In this document: piece after piece, positions 33,818-41,959 of the stretch
Numbering within the stretch: the first letter of the stretch is position 1
How the letters are laid out: every line of letters starts with the position of its first letter
Source of the DNA: Puia dinghuensis
GTDB lineage: Bacteria; Bacteroidota; Bacteroidia; Chitinophagales; Chitinophagaceae
Length of the DNA stretch: 58,182 bases
Direction of reading: 5' to 3'
Assembly (NCBI GenBank): GCA_026225275.1
Contig: JAMFSL010000150.1
Span: 1 to 58,182 of the forward strand
Position numbers and translations under genes: made by a program
The notes under the pieces: generated by a model
Database searches by the model: none
Seen by the model: the letters and a program-made list of their open reading frames with translations, nothing else
What the model was told of the DNA's origin: nothing

Positions 33818-35122
33818 ATGTTACCTGAGGCTCTCCCTTACCATCTGAAAGTCCGCGACTTCTTCCGCAGGCAAACTTCTACCTGGGAGTTTTTCGCCGC
33901 TGCCCGCACCCGCGAAGCGCAATTGATCGCTTTTCAGACGGAACTATTGAAGAATACGTACCAGTTCAACCGGGACAATGAGCCCGCCCTATTCGAAAAA
34001 ATCGATCGGGTCCGGGAACAACTGGAGCTCGGTACACTGCCGGTTATGGCTTACCAGGCGCAGTACACCCATTCCGGAAATGAACTGAATGCCAGCGTCA
34101 TTTATCTCGACCAGCAGGCACATTTGGTTTTCAGCGGACCGATCCTGGAAAAGCTGAATGAGGAAGAATTGCTGGCGGTGATCGCCCACGAGTTGACGCA
34201 TGTCCGATTATATACTGTATTGAACGGTGACCTGGAAGTGGCTGATCGGATCATTACGTCTATCGCCAATCATCGGGATGGCGACATGCCACGTTCTGCG
34301 GGAAAGGAGTATTCTGGGAATATGCCTCCTTTCCCGCAATCATCTTATGATTGGCCTTCGGCCGGGGCGTCCATGACGCCCTATGTTGAAACAGCGCGGT
34401 TATTTAAATTATATACCGAGATCTATTGCGACCGGGGCGCATATGCGGTACTGGGAGATCCTGTGCCTGTCATCACCATGCTGCTGAAACTGGCCACAGG
34501 CCTGACCAACGTGAATGCGGAGAGTTATAGCCAGCAAGCCGAGGCCATCTTTTCGGCTAAGCCGGGGACGAAGTCGGACACACCGACCCATCCGGAGAAT
34601 TTTATCCGTACACGGGCGCTCCGGTTATGGCATGAGCAGAGAGAGGCTGCTACCGCCGCTATTACACGGATGATAGAAGGTCTTCCCGGTCTCGACCAGC
34701 TGGATCTTTTCACCCGGCAGCAGCTGAGTGATCTCACACGGGAATTCCTGCAGGAATATCTTCGCCCGGAATGGATCCGGTCAACCCTTGTAATCGCATT
34801 GGAGCGGCAGTATTTTCCGGATAAGGCAGGGAGTCCGGGCCGCGAGTCTGGCACGCGGGAGCCGGTACAACTTCAGGAGACGATCGCCAGTCTGCACCCT
34901 GATATCCGGACCTATTTCGGCTATGTGCTGCTGGATTTTGCTCTCGTCGACCCCTCCCTGGAAGACATGCCGGCCGGTCGCGCTTTTGAATTTGCCGGCG
35001 AGATGCAGCTGTCGGACGTCTATGATACGATCTGTAAAAAAGAGTTGCAACTGAATGATAAAAAATGGCTGCAGCACAAACAAAAGGTGCAGAAAGCCTA
35101 TGCTGAATTACCGAAAGATTAA
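33818..35122 (+). CDS. Soluble M48-type metallopeptidase coupled to a DUF4011 helicase
   Basis: The 434-residue protein carries the zinc motif AHELTH (His 124, Glu 125, His 128 from this start) and a second-helix motif TEIYCDRGAY (Glu 201, Asp 205), the M48 arrangement. Unlike HtpX or Oma1 it shows no transmembrane helices and no signal peptide, so it is cytoplasmic. The ATG at 33818 leaves 82 nt for the divergent promoters; a TTG at 33770 in the same frame is possible but leaves only 34 nt. Its stop codon overlaps the start of the helicase gene (TAATG), so the two proteins are probably made in fixed ratio and work together. Substrate unknown. Confidence 0.85.
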   Translation: MLPEALPYHLKVRDFFRRQTSTWEFFAAARTREAQLIAFQTELLKNTYQFNRDNEPALFEKIDRVREQLELGTLPVMAYQAQYTHSGNELNASVIYLDQQAHLVFSGPILEKLNEEELLAVIAHELTHVRLYTVLNGDLEVADRIITSIANHRDGDMPRSAGKEYSGNMPPFPQSSYDWPSAGASMTPYVETARLFKLYTEIYCDRGAYAVLGDPVPVITMLLKLATGLTNVNAESYSQQAEAIFSAKPGTKSDTPTHPENFIRTRALRLWHEQREAATAAITRMIEGLPGLDQLDLFTRQQLSDLTREFLQEYLRPEWIRSTLVIALERQYFPDKAGSPGRESGTREPVQLQETIASLHPDIRTYFGYVLLDFALVDPSLEDMPAGRAFEFAGEMQLSDVYDTICKKELQLNDKKWLQHKQKVQKAYAELPKD

Positions 35123-38100
35123 TGCACCACATGGAGACAGGCCTTACCAGTTTCGAAGCTTTTTTGCTGACCGCTTTCGACCAGGGAGACTATTCCACCG
35201 ATGACGTCATAGCCTTCGTCCTGCCTTTATTCAGGAAAGTGCTGGGCTTTCATGAAGCAGGATTGGTAGCTCCGTTCGAAAGAGCCGATGCGCTATTCCT
35301 TAAAGGACGCATCCTGGATATGGACGAAGCACTCGCCCATGCCCCGGCTGTCGCGCTCTACCGGGTGGAGGCCCTGTTTCCGCAGTCGCGGCCTTTTGAG
35401 ATAGTCGATACCATCAAGCTAAGGACGGATGCCGGCGAAGGCACGACGCAGACGGAAAATACCCAGGTGCAGTTGAACGAGCAGGAGCCCCTGCAACATC
35501 CGGCCTATCTGCCCGGTTACCGCAGCTTTGAATTGTCCCTGGGGCATCATGACCCGTTAACGGATATCCTTTGCCTGGGCCTTATCCTGGGCAGCATGGC
35601 CCTGGGACAGGATCTCTACGATGCCGATGAGCTGCAACATTTTGCAAGGATCCGCATCCATCCATCCTTTCATCATCCCAGGATCCATCCTACTGTAGGC
35701 CGGCTCATTACTGAAATGACGGAGCTGGACAGGAACCGGCGTTCGCAGGACCTTTATGAGGTGATCCGGCGACTGGAGCATTACCGGGACTACGATCCGG
35801 AAAAACAGACGGATCTCAGCCAGATCGCGGGTTGGGTACACAAGAATCTGAAGGAACGGGATGCCTTGATCTTAAACAGGCTGCGTAACCGCCTTTTTGA
35901 TACGAGCCGGCGCAACCGCCTGCTGTATTATAAGCCGAACATGCGGCTGGTCAACCTGACTGTCAGCAGCGTGCCGGTCGTCCTTCACTACCAGAGCATC
36001 CGTCCCGACCTGCTATTCACCTGGAACGGAGAACTGGCAGAAAAGATCACCGGCATGAAGGAGATCGTGCTGAACAAATACCTGCGCTTCGAAGATCATG
36101 GCTACCTGCCTTCCTCCCTCGACAGGGTAAGGGTAGAGTCGCAACGTAATATCCAGGAATATGGTTTTAGCCAGCTGAAGCTCGTGATCGCCTTTCTGAA
36201 CTGGCATAATCTGAAGGAGGATCCAAAGGAAAGGATCCAGACGCCGCTGCTGTTGTTGCCGGTATCGCTGAAAAAGAATAAAAAAGTAAAGGAAGACCAT
36301 TATGTGCTGAAAGTACTGGACAATGCCGCCGAGGTTAATCCCGTATTGGCCGGACAGTTGTCAACCCTCTATGGCATCCGGCTGCCGGACTTTATCGACC
36401 TTGACGAGATGAGTCCCGAACAATTCTACCATCATGTAAAAGCGCAGATCGAAGAAGCCAATCAGGGTATCGTCCTGCATTATATTGACAAGCCCCGGAT
36501 CCGGCTGATTCATAGCGAAGCCCGTCAAACGGTCAGCAATTACCGCAAAAAGCTGCGCCGCATGCCCGGGCGGGGGAACCCTTTCTCTTCCACTCCCTAC
36601 AGCTATGATCCGGAAAATTACCAACCGTTGGGGCTGGCGCTCTACCGGCAAAGGATCGAACAAAAGCCCAGCCAGCTGGAATTTCTGGTGAACCCGGATA
36701 TTTCTTATGGGCAAAATCGATTGGCGGAGACCGAAGAAGCGGGACGAGGCGCGGCCGATGCTAGAAGCGACAGCAGTGCAGGGGAGGATGCTGGCGTGCG
36801 CGAAAGGGAACTGTATTCACTGGCGGAAAGCGAAAACAACCCTTATTCCTGGGACTTCGACGTCTGTCACATGGTGCTGGGCAATTTCCATTATAAGAAA
36901 ATGAGCCTGGTAAGAGATTACAACACGGTGATCGACCAGCAGATGCAGCACTATGTCTTTGATGCCCTGTTTAATAACCAGCCCCGGACTTTTCCCGGGC
37001 ACATCTTCAACCTGAACAGGCCGGATGACTGGTATCACGTCATCACGGCAGATCCTACCCAGACCAGGGCCATCCTGCAAAGCCGGGCAGGATACAGCTA
37101 TATCATCCAGGGTCCCCCCGGCACCGGCAAAAGTCAGACGATCACCAACCTGATCGCGGATTTCGTGGCCCGGGGCAAAAGCATTTTGTTTGTCTGCGAA
37201 AAAAGGGCGGCACTCGATGTCGTATATCATCGGCTGAAGCAGGTCGGACTGGAGGAGCTATGTTGTTATATTCATGACAGCCAGGGAGACAAGCGGGATT
37301 TTATCCGAAACCTCAGGACCACTTATGAGGAGTTCACGAAAAATAAAACGGATCTGGCACAGATGAAGTCCAGGCGACAGACATTGCTGGACCAGATGAA
37401 CAGCCAACTGGACCTGATCCGGGAGTTCCATGAGACCAGCCTGATAGTGGGGAATGATACCGGCAAAGGGGCGCGGGCGCTGATCGAACGGCTGATCACG
37501 CTGCGGGAGGAACTGGTCGCCTTACGACCGGAGGAAGAAGAGTTGTTACCCTCCTACCTTGAATGGAAGGAAGCTGGACCCGGGCTGGCGGAACTGGAAG
37601 CCCAGCTGGCAGAAACGGGCGCCGACCCCGTCTTTTCCGCACATCCCTTCAGCCGGCTGCGGGAAGCTATCTTTTCTTCGCCTACCCCACACCGGGACCT
37701 GGGCGAAGCACTCCAACAGGCACTGGCCGTATTGGAAGAGGTCGACAGACTGCTGCTGGCCTGCGGGCTGGAACCTGCACAGGTACAAGACCCCGTGCGA
37801 GTCAGGAACCTCGTGCAGTTTTCCGTGCTTCTTTATCCTCTGGCCCGTACAGGTCATCTCGCGCTGGCCGATCCGGACCGCAAAGAAGCAATAGAGCTGG
37901 GCCGCCAACTGCTGCACTACCGGCAATTACAGGAGGCCTGGCAGGAGGCAATAGAGAAAAATGCCTGTTGGACGGACAAATTGGGCGAGCAGGATGTTGA
38001 ATTAGCGCTGGCACTTGCGCTGAAGCACGACGACTCTTTCCTTGGTATGTTGAACGGGTCCTGGCGGAAACTGAAACAGCAATTGCAACAACGGTATGAT

Positions 38101-40611
38101 TTCTCCCGGCATTCCGTCAAACCTTCTTATACTACTGTGCTGGAATTGTTGAAAGCAGAATACGTGGCGGCCCGACAGGTGGAAAATACCCGGCGTCAGC
38201 TGGAAGCCGCGTACCAGTTAGAAAATATCGATACGGCATGGCGTAGCATCGATCTGCTGCAAAGCAAAAAAGGACATCCCGAGTTGGATCATCTGTTGCA
38301 GCATCCGGATGGTTCTGCGCTGGTCGCTTCACTACAGGCCCTGCACCAACCGCTCAACCGCCTGGAAACACTTTTGCAACGATGTCTGCAGGAGACTCCT
38401 GCCGGCAGTCTTTCCGCTATCCGGGACGAACTGCTGACCTTGCAGCTCAATGCTGACGGACTCGGGGAATGGCTGCCGGTTTTGCGGACCTTCAGCGGTT
38501 TGCCTCCTGCAGTGAAAAGTACTCTGCGTCATTTGCCCCTGCGCGTTCTGCAGGCGGAGGCGGCCATTGTCCGCAAGGCTTTACAGGAGATTTACCTGAA
38601 CAACCGGCTTTTTTCGGGCATTGACCAGGCCGCATTGGAAAAAGCAGTGCAACAGCTGGGAGAAGGATATAAAGCCCTGCTGGGTGTCAATGCAGATACG
38701 ATCAGGGCCTTTGTCAGGCACCGGTTCCTTCAGCAATTGGATCTATCCAACAAGCCGGCCAGCCAGTTGAATGAGGAACAAAAAAAGTTTAAGAAAACGT
38801 ATACCGAAGGCAGGAAGATCCTGGAGAATGAATTTGGAAAGAGCATGCGTTATAAGAGTATCCGGGAGCTCTCTGCCAGGGAAAGCGGGACGGTCCTGAA
38901 GGATCTCAAGCCGGTCTGGCTGATGAGTCCCTTTAGTGTCAGCGACAGTCTTCCGTTGGATTTCGACAGCTTCGACGTGGTGATCTACGACGAAGCCAGC
39001 CAGATCACGCTGGAGGAAGGCGTGCCGGCCCTGTACCGCTCGCGTCAGACGATCATCGTCGGCGATGAAAAGCAGATGCCGCCAACCGACTTTTTCAGCT
39101 CGGCTTCCAGGGACAATGATCCCGACGACCTCGACAAAACCGATGATGAAACGGGCGATGAATGGCTGAGCGACGATGCAGACAGCCTGTTGGCACAGGG
39201 AGCGCGTAAACTCGAAAGCACGCTGCTGAGCTGGCATTACCGAAGCCACTATGAAACATTGATCAGTTATAGCAATCACGCTTTCTACGAAGGCGAGCTG
39301 TTGACGATTCCCGACAAGACTATCCATCACCAGGAAAAAGCGCCGATCCGCGCGAGCCGGCCTGAAGATGCGGTGGCTAATGCAGACTTCCTCTTCGACC
39401 GCAGTATCAGCTATCACCTGCTGACCGACGGTGTATACGACAAGCGGAGCAACAGTGCAGAGGCCGGCTATATTGCCCGGCTGGTGAAGGAGTTACTGAA
39501 TCGCGGGGCCAGAGAAAGTATCGGCATCGTCGCCTTCAGCCAGGAGCAGCAGCATGCGATCGAAGATGCGCTGGAAGAGATAGCAACGGCGGATGCCGAT
39601 TTTGCCCAAAAGCTGGAAGAGGCTTACAACCGCACGGAGAACGATCAGTTCACTGGTCTTATCGTCAAGAACCTGGAAAACATCCAGGGTGACGAGAGGG
39701 ATATCATCATCATGAGCGTGTGCTATGGATTCGACAGCCAGCGCCGGATGCTGATGAACTTCGGGCCGGTGAATAAAAGGGGTGGTGAAAAAAGGTTGAA
39801 CGTGTTATTCAGCCGCGCCAGGATGCACATAGCTGTGGTAGCCAGCATCCGGTACGAGAACATCACGAATGAATACAATGACGGCGCCAATTATCTCCGC
39901 CGCTGGCTGCAATATGCGGAGCTTATCAGCGAAGGCCGGATGGCAGCAGCACGGGTCATCCTGGACGGACTGACGCCGCGTAAACCCGGGGGGACCACTA
40001 TAGCTTCGACCGTCATGCGCGAAGAGATCAGGGAGCAGTTGATTGCCCGGGGTTATGAGGTGGCGGAGCAAGTAGGACAATCGGGCTTTAAGTGCTCACT
40101 GGCCGTCAGACGCACGCCGGAAGACGAGGCGTATGCCCTTGCCATCCTGATAGACGACGACCAGCATTACCGCAATGACAATCTGATCGAGCAGTATTAC
40201 CAGCGGCCTGCCATTCTCAAAAGTTTCGGCTGGAAGGTATTGCCGGTGTACGCCAAAGACTGGCTGCATCAGCCGCAGAAAGTGATGGAGCAAATATTGA
40301 AGACGCTGGGCGATCATACGCAGCAGCCTGTAGCCAGCGCCCCGTCAAAGCCGGCAGGCCCATACGATCACCTGGCATTTCGCCGGTGGGTGCTGCAGGA
40401 CGGAGCAGGCGAAAAATTCTGGGAAGCCGCGACCGACGGCAACAAGCTGATCATCCGCCAGGGCAAAACGGGCAGCCGGGGGCAGGCTTCATTGAAAACC
40501 TTTGCCGATGACGAGGCTGCCAGGGATGAAATGGTCCGAATGGAAGAGGAGCAGAAACGAAAGGGCTACAAGCCATCAGGCGATAGCACGGACTCAGGAA
40601 CCACGTTGTGA
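35122..40611 (+). CDS. Giant DUF4011/SF1 helicase-endonuclease-WGR protein
   Basis: The 1829-residue protein has: an N-terminal region without assignment (1-240), a DUF4011-type segment (about 250-480; RNRLFDTSRRNRLLYY), and a split SF1 helicase of the Upf1-like group. Walker A is GPPGTGKSQT at 664; a long coiled-coil insert follows (about 740-1250). YDEASQI is at about 1289, WHYRSHYE at 1370 and NLENIQGDERDIIIMS at 1511. Next is a Vsr/MTES_1575-like nuclease domain (about 1633-1733; ALAILIDDDQHYRND, FGWKVLPVYAKDW) and a WGR domain (about 1747-1813; LIIRQGKTGSRGQASLKTFAD). WGR domains sense DNA breaks in PARP proteins. DUF4011-helicase-nuclease proteins recur in antiphage systems (Hhe is a reported example). 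Translationally coupled to the M48 peptidase. Confidence 0.88.
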   Translation: MHHMETGLTSFEAFLLTAFDQGDYSTDDVIAFVLPLFRKVLGFHEAGLVAPFERADALFLKGRILDMDEALAHAPAVALYRVEALFPQSRPFEIVDTIKLRTDAGEGTTQTENTQVQLNEQEPLQHPAYLPGYRSFELSLGHHDPLTDILCLGLILGSMALGQDLYDADELQHFARIRIHPSFHHPRIHPTVGRLITEMTELDRNRRSQDLYEVIRRLEHYRDYDPEKQTDLSQIAGWVHKNLKERDALILNRLRNRLFDTSRRNRLLYYKPNMRLVNLTVSSVPVVLHYQSIRPDLLFTWNGELAEKITGMKEIVLNKYLRFEDHGYLPSSLDRVRVESQRNIQEYGFSQLKLVIAFLNWHNLKEDPKERIQTPLLLLPVSLKKNKKVKEDHYVLKVLDNAAEVNPVLAGQLSTLYGIRLPDFIDLDEMSPEQFYHHVKAQIEEANQGIVLHYIDKPRIRLIHSEARQTVSNYRKKLRRMPGRGNPFSSTPYSYDPENYQPLGLALYRQRIEQKPSQLEFLVNPDISYGQNRLAETEEAGRGAADARSDSSAGEDAGVRERELYSLAESENNPYSWDFDVCHMVLGNFHYKKMSLVRDYNTVIDQQMQHYVFDALFNNQPRTFPGHIFNLNRPDDWYHVITADPTQTRAILQSRAGYSYIIQGPPGTGKSQTITNLIADFVARGKSILFVCEKRAALDVVYHRLKQVGLEELCCYIHDSQGDKRDFIRNLRTTYEEFTKNKTDLAQMKSRRQTLLDQMNSQLDLIREFHETSLIVGNDTGKGARALIERLITLREELVALRPEEEELLPSYLEWKEAGPGLAELEAQLAETGADPVFSAHPFSRLREAIFSSPTPHRDLGEALQQALAVLEEVDRLLLACGLEPAQVQDPVRVRNLVQFSVLLYPLARTGHLALADPDRKEAIELGRQLLHYRQLQEAWQEAIEKNACWTDKLGEQDVELALALALKHDDSFLGMLNGSWRKLKQQLQQRYDFSRHSVKPSYTTVLELLKAEYVAARQVENTRRQLEAAYQLENIDTAWRSIDLLQSKKGHPELDHLLQHPDGSALVASLQALHQPLNRLETLLQRCLQETPAGSLSAIRDELLTLQLNADGLGEWLPVLRTFSGLPPAVKSTLRHLPLRVLQAEAAIVRKALQEIYLNNRLFSGIDQAALEKAVQQLGEGYKALLGVNADTIRAFVRHRFLQQLDLSNKPASQLNEEQKKFKKTYTEGRKILENEFGKSMRYKSIRELSARESGTVLKDLKPVWLMSPFSVSDSLPLDFDSFDVVIYDEASQITLEEGVPALYRSRQTIIVGDEKQMPPTDFFSSASRDNDPDDLDKTDDETGDEWLSDDADSLLAQGARKLESTLLSWHYRSHYETLISYSNHAFYEGELLTIPDKTIHHQEKAPIRASRPEDAVANADFLFDRSISYHLLTDGVYDKRSNSAEAGYIARLVKELLNRGARESIGIVAFSQEQQHAIEDALEEIATADADFAQKLEEAYNRTENDQFTGLIVKNLENIQGDERDIIIMSVCYGFDSQRRMLMNFGPVNKRGGEKRLNVLFSRARMHIAVVASIRYENITNEYNDGANYLRRWLQYAELISEGRMAAARVILDGLTPRKPGGTTIASTVMREEIREQLIARGYEVAEQVGQSGFKCSLAVRRTPEDEAYALAILIDDDQHYRNDNLIEQYYQRPAILKSFGWKVLPVYAKDWLHQPQKVMEQILKTLGDHTQQPVASAPSKPAGPYDHLAFRRWVLQDGAGEKFWEAATDGNKLIIRQGKTGSRGQASLKTFADDEAARDEMVRMEEEQKRKGYKPSGDSTDSGTTL

Positions 40612-40752
40612 GCCGCCGGTCAGCCGGGTATTCTTGGGTACACCCTTCGTGTTAGCCTTACCTTTGCCGGCGGGAAAACCGGGGATGTTGCTTTTGGGAC
40701 CGGCCAGTGGTTTACCGTCTTTTTTCTTCTTGTTATTGGGAATGAGAGCCAT
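40594..40752 (-). CDS. 52-residue basic, glycine/lysine-rich protein
   Basis: A short ATG-to-TGA frame encodes a protein beginning MALIPNNKKKKDGKPLAGP and ending NTRLTGGSQRGS, with repeated Gly-Lys/Pro between. Net charge is strongly positive and composition disordered. It resembles small conserved basic proteins I have seen in Bacteroidetes, but I cannot verify that here. The 3' end overlaps the helicase gene antisense by 18 nt. It fills an otherwise unexplained 220-nt gap. Possible roles (nucleic-acid or ribosome binding) are guesses. Confidence 0.6.
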   Translation of the reverse strand: MALIPNNKKKKDGKPLAGPKSNIPGFPAGKGKANTKGVPKNTRLTGGSQRGS

Positions 40753-40831
40753 ATAGATACTTTTTTATAAGATAATAGAAATATACAACCGGATTCCATC
40801 CGGTTTGTCGAAATTACAAAAAAACCTCCAT

Positions 40832-41209
40832 ATGCCTAAGGAACTCTATTTTGATATCAGCTCAGAAAACACCGGCGGAGGTCTCTTCCGGGTACCGGAG
40901 AGTAATGGAGAGATCTCCTTTCTATATAACTATAGTGTTACCGATGCGAAGACAGGCGAGGTTGAGGTATTCGACACCTGGTATACCAGCTTTGAAGCGT
41001 TCTGGAAAGCATTGACGAAAGAAAAGGACTGGTACTATCGACATCCTTTATTTGTGCATCCGGAGCAGCGGGCCTTTGTGAGAGAACAACTGAAGGCGGT
41101 GAACTGGAGCATTCACCCGGACAAAAAGTGGCAGGAAAGCCACCAGCGCCAGTGGAAGAAGGTGCTGGAAGATCCCGGCAGCTATTACCGGGGTCCTCAG
41201 GCGTTGTAG
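40832..41209 (+). CDS. Hypothetical cytoplasmic protein
   Basis: The 125-residue protein (ATG 40832, preferred over a TTG at 40805) has no signal peptide or transmembrane helix. It is rich in aromatic residues (FDTWYTSFEAFWKALTKEKDWYYRHP; WSIHPDKKWQESHQRQWKKVL, each read as two parts) and ends SYYRGPQAL. It has alternating strand and helix character. I do not recognise a family. It follows the helicase gene on the same strand after 220 nt and precedes the DUF1080 gene. Confidence 0.75.
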   Translation: MPKELYFDISSENTGGGLFRVPESNGEISFLYNYSVTDAKTGEVEVFDTWYTSFEAFWKALTKEKDWYYRHPLFVHPEQRAFVREQLKAVNWSIHPDKKWQESHQRQWKKVLEDPGSYYRGPQAL

Positions 41210-41265
41210 AATTCTTGCTCGTACACGTCGATCAGCGGGTGGCCCATATCCCCTATCTTTATCGC

Positions 41266-41958
41266 ATGCAAATCATCAAAATAACCTGTTTTTTATTGTT
41301 CTCGGCCCTGGCCTTGCGATCCGCCGCTCAGGACCCCGAATATCTTCATCCAAATACCGCGGGAAAAGGATGGCACCCCCTTTTCAACAAGAGCTTGTCC
41401 AATGCCCTTTTCCCCGACAGCGTCTGGAGTGTGACGGATGGGGTGCTGACGGCCACAAAGGACGAATCGATCTGGAGCGCCAAAGAATATGACGATTTCG
41501 TTTTAGACCTTGACTTCATGAATGCGTCCGGCACCAATAGCGGGGTGTTGGTCCATGCGACCGATACCGCGGACTGGATTCCGCATTCCGTAGAGATCCA
41601 GATTGCCGATGATTACGCGGCCGAATGGGCGAAGGCTGATCCGGACTGGCAGTGTGCTGCCATCTTCGGCCATCAGCCCGCCACCAAACATATTGTCAAA
41701 AAACCAGGGGAATGGAATCACTATACTATCACCTGCAAGGGCAGAATGATCTGGGTAGTGCTGAACGGCGAGCTCGTGAATACCTGTGACATGAGTAAAT
41801 ATACCTCTGCGAGCAAGAATATCGACGGAACTACCGCGCCTGGCTGGCTGAGCAACCCTATGGCAACGTTGCCGCTGCATGGGCATGTCGGTTTACAGGG
41901 TAAGCATGCAGGCGCTCCCATCTATTTCCGAAATATCATGATCAAGGAATTGAAGTAA
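41266..41958 (+). CDS. Secreted DUF1080 (3-keto-disaccharide hydrolase family) protein
   Basis: The 230-residue protein starts at the ATG at 41266, which opens a signal peptide (MQIIKITCFLLFSALALRSAAQ); longer frames run back into the preceding gene. The mature part is a DUF1080 (PF06439) concanavalin-like domain: WHPLFNKSLSN, SVWSVTDGVLTATKDE, DFVLDLDFMNASGTNSGVLVH, SVEIQIADDYA, EWNHYTITCKGRMIWVVLNG and GHVGLQGKHAGAPIYFRNIMI. Family members cleave 3-keto-glycosides or related sugars. It ends 1 nt before the antiporter start codon, so it may be co-transcribed with it. A link to the isomerase-like enzymes of region 1 is possible but unproven. Confidence 0.88.
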   Translation: MQIIKITCFLLFSALALRSAAQDPEYLHPNTAGKGWHPLFNKSLSNALFPDSVWSVTDGVLTATKDESIWSAKEYDDFVLDLDFMNASGTNSGVLVHATDTADWIPHSVEIQIADDYAAEWAKADPDWQCAAIFGHQPATKHIVKKPGEWNHYTITCKGRMIWVVLNGELVNTCDMSKYTSASKNIDGTTAPGWLSNPMATLPLHGHVGLQGKHAGAPIYFRNIMIKELK

Positions 41959-41959
41959 G

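Noticed and set aside
40502-40756. Plus-strand frame of 84 codons after the helicase
   Set aside because: It overlaps the helicase end in another frame and is the complement of the 52-residue basic protein gene; its hydrophobic C-terminus is an antisense artefact of lysine codons.
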